Source: Corynebacterium sp. TAE3-ERU16
GTDB taxonomy: Bacteria > Actinomycetota > Actinomycetes > Mycobacteriales > Mycobacteriaceae
Direction: 5' to 3'
NCBI RefSeq assembly: GCF_019209935.1
Contig: NZ_JAHUTN010000007.1
Location: forward strand, 62,001 to 126,000
DNA length: 64,000 bases
Part shown: positions 48,610 to 57,051 of the stretch, piece after piece
Numbering within the stretch: the first letter of the stretch is position 1
Layout of the letters: every line of letters begins with the position of its first letter
The notes under the pieces: generated by a model
The model's database searches: none
Told to the model about the DNA's origin: nothing
What the model saw: the letters and a program-made list of their open reading frames with translations, nothing else
Program-made: the position numbers and the translations under genes

Positions 48610-50753
48610 TCGCCGGATTCACACTCGGTACGGAGCTGCGCCGGTTCCTGCGCTCCAAACTCGGACGCATCGCCATGGTCGTCCTCATGCTCATGCCGCT
48701 GATGTACTCGGCGCTGTACCTGTGGGCGTTCTGGAATCCCTTCGGCCACGTCGACAAGATGCCCGTGGCCTTCGTCAACAGCGACCTCGGCACCGAGGTC
48801 GACGGCGAGGAGATCAACGCCGGAAACCAGATCGTCGACCAGCTGAAGAAGGAGGACCGGGTCCACTTCGACTTCGTCTCCGAGCAGGAGGCCGAGGAGG
48901 GCGTGCGGGACGGCAGGTACTACTTCTCCGTCCAGCTGACACCGGACTTCTCCGAGGCGGTCGCCTCCCCCACCACCGGCGACGCCCGCAGGGCCGTGAT
49001 CCAGACGACCTACAACGACTCGAACGGCTACCTCTCGACACTCATCGGCGAGAACGTCCTGCGCACCATGCTGCCCGCGATCTCCGACCGGATCGGCGAG
49101 GAGGCGGTGGACAAGGTCCTCATCGGCATCCAGTCCGCCGGCGCCGGCCTGGAGAAGGCCGCGGACGGTGCCACACAACTGCACGACGGCGCGGAGAAAC
49201 TCAACGACGGCGCGATCCAACTGAACGAGGGCGCGGTGAAGCTCGACGGCGGACTGGATTCCGCGCTGGCGGCGACGACGAAGCTCAGCACGGGCGCGGC
49301 GAAGGTGGACGCGAACGTCGTCAAACTCGGCGCGGGCGCGGACAAACTCGCCGACGGGACCCGGCAGCTCAACGACCAGGTCGAGGGCGCGGCGACCAAG
49401 CTCACCGCCCTCGCCCAGGGCGTGGACCAGCTCGGCGGCGGCATGGACCAGCTCGCCGACGGCGCGGTCCGCATCGACGCCGGGGTCCAGCAGCTCAACG
49501 CGTCCCTGTCCCAGGTCACCGACATCCAGACCACCGCGTCGGGCAACATCCGGCAGCTCGCCGACCAGCTCCGCCAGGTCCCCAACCCCGACGTGCAGAA
49601 CGTCGTCCGCCAACTCGACCAGGTCGCCTTCGACATCGACCACAACGCACTCGGCCAGAACGCCCCTGCGACCGCTCAGCTCAACGAGCTCGCGAACGGC
49701 ACGAGCCAGCTCGCCTACCAGCTCTCCGACCCGCAGGCCCCGTTCCGCTCCGGCTTCAACCAGCTAACCGAGGGCACGTCCGTCCTCCCCGGCAAGCTCG
49801 GGGAACTGCAGAACGGCGTCACCCAGCTCAACGACGGTATGCAACTGCTGGACACCGGCCTGGAAAAGCTGCACGAGGACGGCACCTCCCGCCTGGTCAC
49901 CGGTACCGGGGAACTCCAGAACGGCCTGCAGAAACTCGATGACGGCGCCGGACTCCTCGTCGACGGCACCACCAGGTTGGTCGACGGCAGCAACCGGCTC
50001 AGCGACGGCTCGGACGAACTGGCGACGAAGCTGACCGAGGGCTCCCGGGCCGTGCCGAAGTGGGACACCGAACAACGCAGGGGGGTCGCCAGTGTCCTCG
50101 GTGGGCCGGTCAGCCTGAGGACGACCAACGATGTGGGTTCCCACACGTTCGGCGCGGGTCTCGCCCCGTTCTTCTTCTCGCTGGCGATGTTCATCGGTGG
50201 CCTGATCATCTTCATGATCCTGCGACCGCTGCAGAACCGGGCGGTCGCGAGCGGCGTCGCGCCGCTGCGCGCCGCACTCGACGGGTTCCTCCCGGCGGCC
50301 CTGATCGCGGTCGGCCAGGCCACCGCGATCTTCCTGGTGACCCGCTACGGGGTCGGCCTGGAACCGGTCTACCCGATCGGCCTGCTCACCTTCTGCGTCC
50401 TCGTGTCACTGATGTTCACCGCGGTGAACCAGCTGCTCAACGCCGCCCTCGGCCCCGGAGCGGGAAAGGTCGTCGCGATGGCGTTGCTCATGCTGCAGCT
50501 GCTCGCCTCGGGTGGCCTGTACCCGGTGGAGACCGAACCCGCACTGTTCCAGTGGCTGCACCCGATCAACCCGATGACCTACTCGGTCAACGGCTTCCGG
50601 CAGCTGATGTACGGTCACGTCGACCACCGTCTGCCGCAGGCCGTCGTGGCGGTGTTCCTCGTATTCACGCTCAGCATGGTGCTGACCGCACTGGTGGCGC
50701 GCCGCGACCGGAGCTGGACGATGAAACGCCTGCACCCGCCGATCAAGATCTGA
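48606..50753 (+). CDS. YhgE/Pip-family ABC-2 type membrane protein
   Basis: This 715-residue protein has an N-terminal span (about 20-42), a long extracytoplasmic region with many imperfect repeats of the form Q-L-N-D-G-A-x-K-L (about 185-480), and a C-terminal block of five or six spans (about 520-700; LAPFFFSLAMFIGGLI, LLMLQLLASGGLYPVE). The fold is that of phage-receptor Pip and YhgE, an ABC-2 exporter subunit. The repeats predict a long helical tube or coiled coil reaching into the envelope. It probably exports lipid-linked or amphiphilic compounds. It is translationally coupled to the ATPase-like gene. Confidence 0.88.
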   Translation: MIAGFTLGTELRRFLRSKLGRIAMVVLMLMPLMYSALYLWAFWNPFGHVDKMPVAFVNSDLGTEVDGEEINAGNQIVDQLKKEDRVHFDFVSEQEAEEGVRDGRYYFSVQLTPDFSEAVASPTTGDARRAVIQTTYNDSNGYLSTLIGENVLRTMLPAISDRIGEEAVDKVLIGIQSAGAGLEKAADGATQLHDGAEKLNDGAIQLNEGAVKLDGGLDSALAATTKLSTGAAKVDANVVKLGAGADKLADGTRQLNDQVEGAATKLTALAQGVDQLGGGMDQLADGAVRIDAGVQQLNASLSQVTDIQTTASGNIRQLADQLRQVPNPDVQNVVRQLDQVAFDIDHNALGQNAPATAQLNELANGTSQLAYQLSDPQAPFRSGFNQLTEGTSVLPGKLGELQNGVTQLNDGMQLLDTGLEKLHEDGTSRLVTGTGELQNGLQKLDDGAGLLVDGTTRLVDGSNRLSDGSDELATKLTEGSRAVPKWDTEQRRGVASVLGGPVSLRTTNDVGSHTFGAGLAPFFFSLAMFIGGLIIFMILRPLQNRAVASGVAPLRAALDGFLPAALIAVGQATAIFLVTRYGVGLEPVYPIGLLTFCVLVSLMFTAVNQLLNAALGPGAGKVVAMALLMLQLLASGGLYPVETEPALFQWLHPINPMTYSVNGFRQLMYGHVDHRLPQAVVAVFLVFTLSMVLTALVARRDRSWTMKRLHPPIKI

Positions 50754-50830
50754 CCGCCGGCGACCGTGTTCACGACCCGTTCAGGCCGTGTTATCATGGT
50801 CCGGTAGTTGCGCGAGAGCGTGACACCGAT

Positions 50831-50904
50831 GCCGATGTAGTTCAATGGTAGAACTCCTGCTTCCCAAGCAGGTGGCGCGGGTTCGATTCCCGTCATCGGC
50901 TCCA
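50831..50904 (+). tRNA. tRNA-Gly (anticodon CCC), CCA encoded
   Basis: The cloverleaf folds fully: acceptor GCCGATG with CATCGGC, D-stem, anticodon stem CCTGC/GCAGG with loop TTCCCAA (anticodon CCC), T-stem GCGGG/CCCGT and loop TTCGATT. The discriminator is T at 50901, followed by encoded CCA at 50902-50904. A strong terminator follows. Confidence 0.96.
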
Positions 50905-50909
50905 GTTGG

Positions 50910-50968
50910 ACGCCCATTTTGATACAGAGCCCGGTCAGGTCGGGCCGTGGATCGAAATGGGCGTTTTT
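50910..50968 (+). terminator. Terminator after tRNA-Gly
   Basis: ACGCCCATTT (50910-50919) pairs perfectly with AAATGGGCGT (50955-50964), followed by T-run 50964-50968. Confidence 0.85.
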
Positions 50969-51337
50969 GCTTGTCAGCTCAGGTTTCCGGCTGTCGGGGT
51001 GGGTGGTTCGCCGGTACAGTCGGGTGAGGCTGACGGCCCCAGGCGGACGATTCTGTGGCTCCCGCCGAGGGGAGCGTCAAAACGTGTCGGGTTCCGTCAG
51101 AAGGTACGGGGCGAGCGTCAGATCGTCTGATGCCGGTTGGCTTGTGCCGCGGACCAGAGCGTTCATGCCAGTCATGACCGTAGACATGCCCACCGGAGCA
51201 GCGACACCGGACCATCACCATCATCCTTCCGACCCGACGGCGGGTACAGGGCGGAACAGGCGCAGGCCCCGCCCCGGTGCAACAAGCGACGGAAGCGGCG
51301 CCGGCCCCCGAACGAGGCGCGGGTGGCCGGGAGTCCG
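50969..51337. other. Gap downstream of tRNA-Gly
   Basis: 369 nt with no convincing gene. Short open frames lack ribosome-binding sites and family resemblance. No direct repeat of the tRNA 3' end was found, so there is no sign of an integrated element here. Confidence 0.5.
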
Positions 51338-51982
51338 TCACGCGCGCGAGTCGGCGGCGTCGTCCGATTGTTCCGCAGCACCGAGCTTTCTCGCGAGAGA
51401 CAGGAGTGTCAGGGCGTAGCCCGCGCAGCACCCCGACAGCATTCCTCCGGCGATCGCCCACTCGTTGGAGAAGTCCGTCGTTCCCGCGCTCCACGCGAGT
51501 GCGGTGGCGGCGAGGGTGACCGGGACGACGAACCGGTCGACGGCCCTGCGGTAGGCGATGAGCATGGAAATGAAGTGGAGGGCCACCGAGGTGAGCACGA
51601 GCGGCAGGAACAGCCACCAAAGGTCGACGATCCCCAGTATGAAGGCGACGGTGATGGCGATTCCCTCGAGAGCCGAGGTGATGTTGACGAATCTCGTGGC
51701 GGACTGGGAGGGAACGGCCTGCCCCGGCCAGCGGCGAGACAGCAGCCAGGCGACCAGGGCGATGCCGACGGCCCCGCCGAGACCGGCCGCCGTGGCCTCC
51801 CACGAGCGGGCGAAGAAAGTCAGTGCCGCGTAGAAGACCGTCAGCACCCCGAGGAACAGGGCGACGGACATCAGCGTTCGGCGGACCTTGCGGAGGTCTG
51901 TGCCACTCGCCTGCCCCTCCCACGTACCGCTCGCCGTCTCCACTTTCGCGCTCCCCACTGTCGTCTCCTCCGCGTCACCCAT
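51338..51982 (-). CDS. Polytopic membrane protein of unknown function
   Basis: The 214-residue product has a polar N-terminus (about 1-35) and about six hydrophobic segments (roughly 37-58, 63-82, 100-118, 122-142, 148-165, 172-190), ending in an acidic tail. It is rich in Ala, Leu and Trp. I do not recognise a family. The ATG at 51982 follows GGGGGAGA. It stands alone between tRNA-Gly and a decayed region. Confidence 0.7.
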   Translation of the reverse strand: MGDAEETTVGSAKVETASGTWEGQASGTDLRKVRRTLMSVALFLGVLTVFYAALTFFARSWEATAAGLGGAVGIALVAWLLSRRWPGQAVPSQSATRFVNITSALEGIAITVAFILGIVDLWWLFLPLVLTSVALHFISMLIAYRRAVDRFVVPVTLAATALAWSAGTTDFSNEWAIAGGMLSGCCAGYALTLLSLARKLGAAEQSDDAADSRA

Positions 51983-52145
51983 CTCTCCCCCTTACGAGAA
52001 CGGGTGCAGGTCGGTGCCTGATATCGGTTACTTCCCCGGCCGCGGGCCGGGCCCGCCGCTCCGTTTGGAGGCTCGCCGGCAACCCCACCCGAAATCGACG
52101 GGAAGGACCATGGGGCTCACAACCGTGACGGATTCGAGGCCGAGG

Positions 52146-52718
52146 CTACGCTCGTAGAGCGAGGTCTTGGCCGCGAGCGTACACGTCGATATCGTCGCCG
52201 AGCCTGTCGAGCAGTTTGCACAGGAGGCTTTCCGATCCGCGGATCAGTTCCTCCGGCCACACCGTGCCCTCATAGATCGGGTTCGTTTCGGGACAGTGCG
52301 GCAGGGGGTGGTCGTCGATATCGTGCACGAGCCGAGGATTATCGGACCGCCGTTTGATCTTGTCGGGATCGCGTGCACCCCTGGAATCCGGTCAGGGACG
52401 TCCGCCCGGGCCTCGTTGACCGACGCATCCAACGCCTTCAGCGGACCCGGATGGTGTCCCGTGCCGAGCGAGCTGATCGTGTCCACGCGGACCGGGAAGA
52501 TCCCCACGGACACGCCGAACGCGCTCGCCAGCAGGCCCGCCTCCACCTCCATTCCCGGCAGCTGCACCCGGGCGGGGAGCCACCGCGGAGCCGTTCCCAC
52601 GCCGGTTCCCCGTATCCGGAGAACGTGCGCATCCCGGATGCTGGGGAAGCACCTCGAGGCACCCCCACGTGAGGGTGACGCTAACTTGGTCCGCATCCCC
52701 GAATGGATCTGAATTCAT
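52146..52718 (-). pseudogene. Frameshifted remnant, divergent from the XRE regulator
   Basis: Protein-like sequence on the minus strand is split over three frames: MNSDPFGDADQVSVTL from an ATG at 52718; then RTFSGYGEPAWERLRGG; then LPGMEVEAGLLASAFGV through NEARADVPDRI; then, after another shift near 52375, KIKRRSDNPRLVHDIDDH down to the stop at 52146. Each piece has coding-like composition and none is complete, which suggests a decayed gene of about 190 codons. The family is not recognised. A plus-strand open frame over the same stretch is less protein-like. Sequencing error cannot be excluded. Confidence 0.5.
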
Positions 52719-52793
52719 GGATATGGGCCGAACTTCGCGGTTAATGACAGTGACAGCCCAACAAACCGTGCGTCATGTGTGATACTCAGTCCT

Positions 52794-53084
52794 ATGTCTA
52801 GTCAACCGCGAAGCCGCCCTGCCGCTTTGGGCACGGAAATCGCCGCCAAATTGCGCGAAGCTCTCGCCAGACGCCAGGTTACACAGGCTGAACTCGGCAA
52901 ACGGGTCAGCATCTCCACCAGCCAGATCAGCCTCTACCTGCGGGGCAAACGATCAATGTCCCTCGACGAATTCAACAGCATCTGCGTCGCCCTCGAGCTC
53001 TCCGCCGATGAGGTGTTCAGTCAGGCCTTCCTGCTCACCAGTGGCCGTCAATCCAGCTCGACCGGACTCAGCCGCACTGGATGA
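52794..53084 (+). CDS. XRE-family transcriptional regulator (small HTH)
   Basis: A 96-residue product has a Cro/CI-type helix-turn-helix (about 16-72: VTQAELGKRVSISTSQISLYLRG region) and a short Ser-rich tail. A GATACT -10-like box (52781-52786) is only 7 nt from the ATG at 52794, so translation is probably leaderless. Its 3' end overlaps the convergent VanW-family gene by 17 nt. The divergent decayed gene at 52146-52718 may have been its target or partner, as in toxin-antitoxin or stress pairs; this is inference. Confidence 0.8.
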   Translation: MSSQPRSRPAALGTEIAAKLREALARRQVTQAELGKRVSISTSQISLYLRGKRSMSLDEFNSICVALELSADEVFSQAFLLTSGRQSSSTGLSRTG

Positions 53085-54801
53085 TCGGCGAGGGGTCGTA
53101 GACGGTGGTCCGGGTCTGTCGGTCGATCTCTGTACCGTTCAGATCCCGGATGATCCGGGTATCCGAGGTGGTGAACCCCGGAGCACCCGACGAGGGGACA
53201 CAGTTGTCGTCGGTGAGGGTGATCCGGGTCGGTGGATTCTCGGCCCACCGACCACCCGGCACAGATTCCACCTCGACTGTCTTGACCCCGGTCATCCGCA
53301 CGGTGATGGAGTTGTCCCCGGTGACCGTGTTGATCATGACGGGGTAGGGGGAGTTGTTCCGGAACTGCAGGTCGATCAGCCCCTCGAACACGGTCGCCTC
53401 CCGGCCCGCCGGATACCGCGAGATGTAGTAGCTGTGGGGAGTGTGCGCGACATCGTCGAAGCCAGCGAAGTACGCCGCGTTGTAGAGGGTCGTCGCGAAC
53501 TGGCTGATCCCGCCACCGACCGCGGTGTCGGCGTGTCCGTTCAGGATGATGCCCGATTCCACGAACCCCTGGGCGGTACCCCGAGGTCCCGTGTACCCGT
53601 TCAGGGAGAACACCTGGCCCGGTGCCACGACGGCGCCGTCCACCATTTCCGCGACACGGCGGATGTTCACGCCGGAGGCGTAGGAGAACCCGGTCGTGGT
53701 GAACTCACTGACGGTCTCATCGAAGGTGGCCTTCTCCGCGTCGGCGGTGGTGAAGCGCGCCGGCTCATCGGTGTAGGTGACCTTGAACTCCCGCGGTTCA
53801 GATCCGGTGATTCGCTCCCGGAGCCCGGCGACGAGGGCCTCACCGTCTACGCTGCGACCGTCGGAGTGCGGTGTCACCGTCCGGGACCCCCCGTTGAACG
53901 TGATCCGGGCGTTCTTCATCGGCACCTCCGTGCCCGCGAGGTTCTCCATCAGGATGCCCCTCGCAGCATCGACGTCGACGTCCGTGTGCAGGTCCTCCCC
54001 CTCCGGCCGGAAGGTGACGACCTCCCCCATCCGCTCGACGGGGATGACACCGTCCACGCCGTCGACACCGTGGGCGGTCACGGGACCGGACACCGCCTTC
54101 GCGGCGGGGCCGTCGACGACTCTGGACACCGTCTTCTCACCGATCACGGGATCGACCCGGCGCACGGCGACGTGGACGCCGTCGGGGTTCAGCCAGTCAG
54201 CCGCGACCCGTTGCCTGAGCTCGTCCGGTTCGATCCCCTGCCCCGCTGCCGGCTGGGTCACCCGGACCTCTCCGGCCTCGATGGACACCTCGCCCTCCGT
54301 CGGCGGGATCGCGAGTTCGGTGGAGAGCCGGTCGATCTCGGGCGCGAGTGCGGCGTCATCCACGTCGCTGACGATGCCCACCTCGCGCTCCCCGAGGAGA
54401 CCGCGGAAGCGGTCGATGGGATTGAGCGGCGGCTCCCCCGCCGCCGCGACCGTCGCCCGCCAGTTCGGACGCAGGCCGGCCGCCACCGGATCGAGGACCG
54501 CGTCAGCGGCCCCGGCGGACACCGTCACCGGTGCGGCGAGTGAGTCGTCGAGCTCCGTGGCGAGACGGACCTCGGCGTCCTGCGGGGACAATCCCCCGAT
54601 GGCGACACCGGCCACGGTGACTCCGCGCGGGACCTTGTCCTTGCTCAGGAGGTAGTCCGCACCGTAGACGGCGAGGATGAGAACGAGGGCCCCGAGAACG
54701 GTGCCGAGGACGATTGTCCCTGTCCGGCGACCGGAGGATGATTCAGCGGCGGGGGCTGGGGTGTCGGGATCAGCGGAATGCACACCGCTCACACTATCCA
54801 C
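53068..54801 (-). CDS. VanW-family membrane-anchored protein with peptidoglycan-binding-like domains
   Basis: This 577-residue protein has a cytosolic N-terminus (about 1-28), one membrane anchor (about 29-50), two tandem YoaR-like putative peptidoglycan-binding domains (about 55-315) and a VanW domain (about 370-510: FSYASGVNIRRVAEMVDGAVVAPGQVFSLN, GGGISQFATTLYNAAYFAG, HSYYISRYPAGREATV). It lies extracytoplasmically and is probably linked to cell-wall remodelling; the biochemical role of VanW is unknown. The GTG at 54801 is the longest start; GTG at 54792 is possible. Its 3' end overlaps the XRE gene. Confidence 0.88.
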   Translation of the reverse strand: MDSVSGVHSADPDTPAPAAESSSGRRTGTIVLGTVLGALVLILAVYGADYLLSKDKVPRGVTVAGVAIGGLSPQDAEVRLATELDDSLAAPVTVSAGAADAVLDPVAAGLRPNWRATVAAAGEPPLNPIDRFRGLLGEREVGIVSDVDDAALAPEIDRLSTELAIPPTEGEVSIEAGEVRVTQPAAGQGIEPDELRQRVAADWLNPDGVHVAVRRVDPVIGEKTVSRVVDGPAAKAVSGPVTAHGVDGVDGVIPVERMGEVVTFRPEGEDLHTDVDVDAARGILMENLAGTEVPMKNARITFNGGSRTVTPHSDGRSVDGEALVAGLRERITGSEPREFKVTYTDEPARFTTADAEKATFDETVSEFTTTGFSYASGVNIRRVAEMVDGAVVAPGQVFSLNGYTGPRGTAQGFVESGIILNGHADTAVGGGISQFATTLYNAAYFAGFDDVAHTPHSYYISRYPAGREATVFEGLIDLQFRNNSPYPVMINTVTGDNSITVRMTGVKTVEVESVPGGRWAENPPTRITLTDDNCVPSSGAPGFTTSDTRIIRDLNGTEIDRQTRTTVYDPSPIIQCG

Positions 54802-54882
54802 CAGCCGACCGCGCGGCGACCCCCACCCAAGTCCGAGACATCCCCGTTACGCTACCGTTACACAGGAGTTATACACCCGATT

Positions 54883-56112
54883 TCAGACCGGAAGAGGACC
54901 GAGATTCTGCACCTGCACACGCAGCGCGGAGGCCTCCAGCTGTTCCACCGGGAACAGCCCGTCGGTGACCGCTCGGTCGACGGTATCCACCGCGGCGACC
55001 AGTTCATCGGTGGAGATCCAAAGGGCGACGTCCGCGCCGGCCAGCAGCGCGGTGAGAACGGCCTGCGGAGCATTCATCCTGCTGCTCACCGCCTTCATCC
55101 CGGACAGGTCATCGGTGTAGATGACCCCGTCGAACGGTTTTCCCCCGGGGTAGTCACCGCTGCGCAGAAGATCGTAGACGGCCGGATTGAGGGTGGCGGG
55201 TAGCCCCTCATCCCCCAGCCCGGGCACGATCATGTGCCCGATCATCACCGCACCCGGCGCGGAATCCAGCACCGGACCATAGGGCCTCAGGTCCAGTTCC
55301 CTGAGCTGATCGACCCCCGGGGTGAGCACCTGGTCGTAGTGGCTGTCCCCCGTGGCACGGCCGTGGCCCGGGAAATGCTTGAACACGGGAGTGATCCCGG
55401 CATCCCGGAGTCCCGCCGCGAACGCGGAGGCGTACCGCGCCGCACGCTCGGGGTCGGGTGAGAAACTCCGGTCCCCGATCGCGGCACCGGCAGGTTCCCC
55501 GGTGGTGTCCAGGACGGGCGCGAAGTCGACGGTGACCCCGGTACGCGCTAGGTTCCCCCCCAACTCAGCGGCGAGCGCCCGAACCTGTTCCGGGCTCATG
55601 GTCTCCGCCATGGTCCGGGGTGCGGGAAGGTGCCCGAAGATGTCGGGTTGGCGGACTACCCGTCCGCCCTCGGCGTCGATGGTCACCGCGAACGGGCGCC
55701 CCACAGCCTGCCGGAGCGCCGCGATGTTGCGGTCGGGCCCGGTGAGCAGCGCCGGATCCGTCCAGGATCCGATGAAGATCCCGCCGGCACCCTGCTCGAG
55801 TGCGAACAGCGCGTCATCGTAGTCCCGGACACCGACCGTCATCAGGGAGGCGACGAGCCCACGCTGCGTCACGGGCAGATTGGCCCGGGCCGCCGCAACC
55901 GACTCCGGTTCGGGCGGAGGAGGGACCGGGTCCGGGATGATCGGGGGCACGGATGGACCGTGGAACTCACCGGTCTCGACGTGGAAACGGGGATCCGGTT
56001 CCGGGAGGGGTTCCGGCGTCGCCGTGCAGGCGGACAGCCCCAGCAGCATGCCCCCGACCGCGAGGGCGGTCCGGCGACACCGGCGGAGTGGGGACAAGCC
56101 GTCACACAGCAT
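54883..56112 (-). CDS. Secreted NagZ-type beta-N-acetylglucosaminidase (GH3), lipoprotein
   Basis: This 409-residue protein has a lipoprotein signal peptide with lipobox LSAC (Cys about 29), a Pro-rich linker (about 35-65) and a GH3 barrel with DAEGGRVVRQP (about 145), the KHFPGHG catalytic-loop motif with its His (about 243) and the nucleophile Asp in YTDDLSGM (about 330). GH3 NagZ enzymes remove terminal beta-GlcNAc from muropeptides or chitooligomers. The lipoprotein form acts outside the cytoplasm. The neighbouring VanW-family gene also points to the cell wall. The ATG at 56112 lies after GGAGGGACACGCGA. Confidence 0.9.
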   Translation of the reverse strand: MLCDGLSPLRRCRRTALAVGGMLLGLSACTATPEPLPEPDPRFHVETGEFHGPSVPPIIPDPVPPPPEPESVAAARANLPVTQRGLVASLMTVGVRDYDDALFALEQGAGGIFIGSWTDPALLTGPDRNIAALRQAVGRPFAVTIDAEGGRVVRQPDIFGHLPAPRTMAETMSPEQVRALAAELGGNLARTGVTVDFAPVLDTTGEPAGAAIGDRSFSPDPERAARYASAFAAGLRDAGITPVFKHFPGHGRATGDSHYDQVLTPGVDQLRELDLRPYGPVLDSAPGAVMIGHMIVPGLGDEGLPATLNPAVYDLLRSGDYPGGKPFDGVIYTDDLSGMKAVSSRMNAPQAVLTALLAGADVALWISTDELVAAVDTVDRAVTDGLFPVEQLEASALRVQVQNLGPLPV

Positions 56113-56294
56113 TCGCGTGTCCCTCCTTCACCGAGTTCCTTTCCGCCCTGTGCCCACAGTGTGCCGGAGTCGGCCCCGTGACGCGAACCTCACCCCGATC
56201 GACAACCGTACCCACCCGACTAGGATTGTGGACCACGGACCGCGGTGACCCACCCGATCCCACGTACCCACAGCCGACCCGAGGAGCACCAGCC

Positions 56295-56780
56295 ATGCCG
56301 GAGTCCGACCCGACCACCATGCTCATCGCCTACGACGGATCAGATGAGGCCCGACGGGCGCTGACCTACGCCGCGGAGCTGCTCTCACCCCGGCACGTGC
56401 AGATCATCACCGCGTGGGAACCGATGCAACGGCAGGCCGCCCGCGCAGCGGGTGCACCCGGAGTCTCCGTCGTGGACTGGAACGCGGACGATGACGGCGA
56501 CCCCGCACACGACGAGGCGCTGGCCATCTGCCGCGAGGGCGCGGAGATCGCGGAATCCCTCGGGCTCATCGCCCACGCCCACCTCGTCGAGTCGACGGGG
56601 GCCATCTGGTCCGCCATCGTCGACGCGGCCGAACAGCTCCGCCCCGATGTCATCGTCACCGGCACCCGGGGAAACAGCGGCTTCCGGTCGTTGCTGCAGT
56701 CCTCGACGGCCGACAACGTTCTGCACCACGCCGGACTCCCGGTATTCATCGTTCCACCGTTGGAGGAGAACGACGGGTAG
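56295..56780 (+). CDS. Universal stress protein (UspA family)
   Basis: This 161-residue single-domain Usp has MLIAYDGSDEARRAL (about 10), and a C-terminal GTRGNSGFRSLLQSST loop that resembles the ATP-binding G-2x-G-9x-G(S/T) motif but lacks the last Gly, so nucleotide binding is uncertain. The ATG at 56295 follows GAGGAGCACC. It stands upstream of the DUF2613-aftD pair with its own promoter. Confidence 0.9.
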   Translation: MPESDPTTMLIAYDGSDEARRALTYAAELLSPRHVQIITAWEPMQRQAARAAGAPGVSVVDWNADDDGDPAHDEALAICREGAEIAESLGLIAHAHLVESTGAIWSAIVDAAEQLRPDVIVTGTRGNSGFRSLLQSSTADNVLHHAGLPVFIVPPLEENDG

Positions 56781-56850
56781 CTGGTAATCTCTGCTTTTGT
56801 CTCCGACACATCCCGGCCCACCCCACGAGAGATCACGGCAGCGACCACCC

Positions 56851-57048
56851 ATGGCATTTGAATCAGACTCCGACACGCGGCGTACCCTCGGCCCGGCGCT
56901 GGCCAGCGTCGTCGTCGGTGTGATCCTCGGCGGCGCCGCGGTCATCGGCGTGGCGAAGCTCTCCGGGCAGGATCAGATCCCGCAGGATCAGGTCATCAGC
57001 AGCGATGAGGCTCTCCTCGGCGGCGCGGAGTACGGCACCCGCGAGTAG
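56851..57048 (+). CDS. DUF2613 small membrane protein
   Basis: This 65-residue product has one hydrophobic helix (about 14-36, LGPALASVVVGVILGGAAVIG) and a conserved tail ending GGAEYGTRE. DUF2613 proteins are found in mycolic-acid bacteria directly upstream of aftD, as here: three bases separate its stop from the aftD GTG. The function is unknown, possibly assistance to AftD. The ATG at 56851 is preferred to a GTG at 56797. Confidence 0.87.
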   Translation: MAFESDSDTRRTLGPALASVVVGVILGGAAVIGVAKLSGQDQIPQDQVISSDEALLGGAEYGTRE

Positions 57049-57051
57049 CTC

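Noticed and set aside
50831..51337. tRNA-Gly as an integration site for a genomic island
   Set aside because: No repeat of the tRNA 3' end, integrase or atypical cargo is seen downstream within the window.
52167..52712. 181-codon plus-strand open frame
   Set aside because: Composition is less protein-like than the minus-strand fragments and it has no ribosome-binding site; retained only as an alternative reading of a decayed region.
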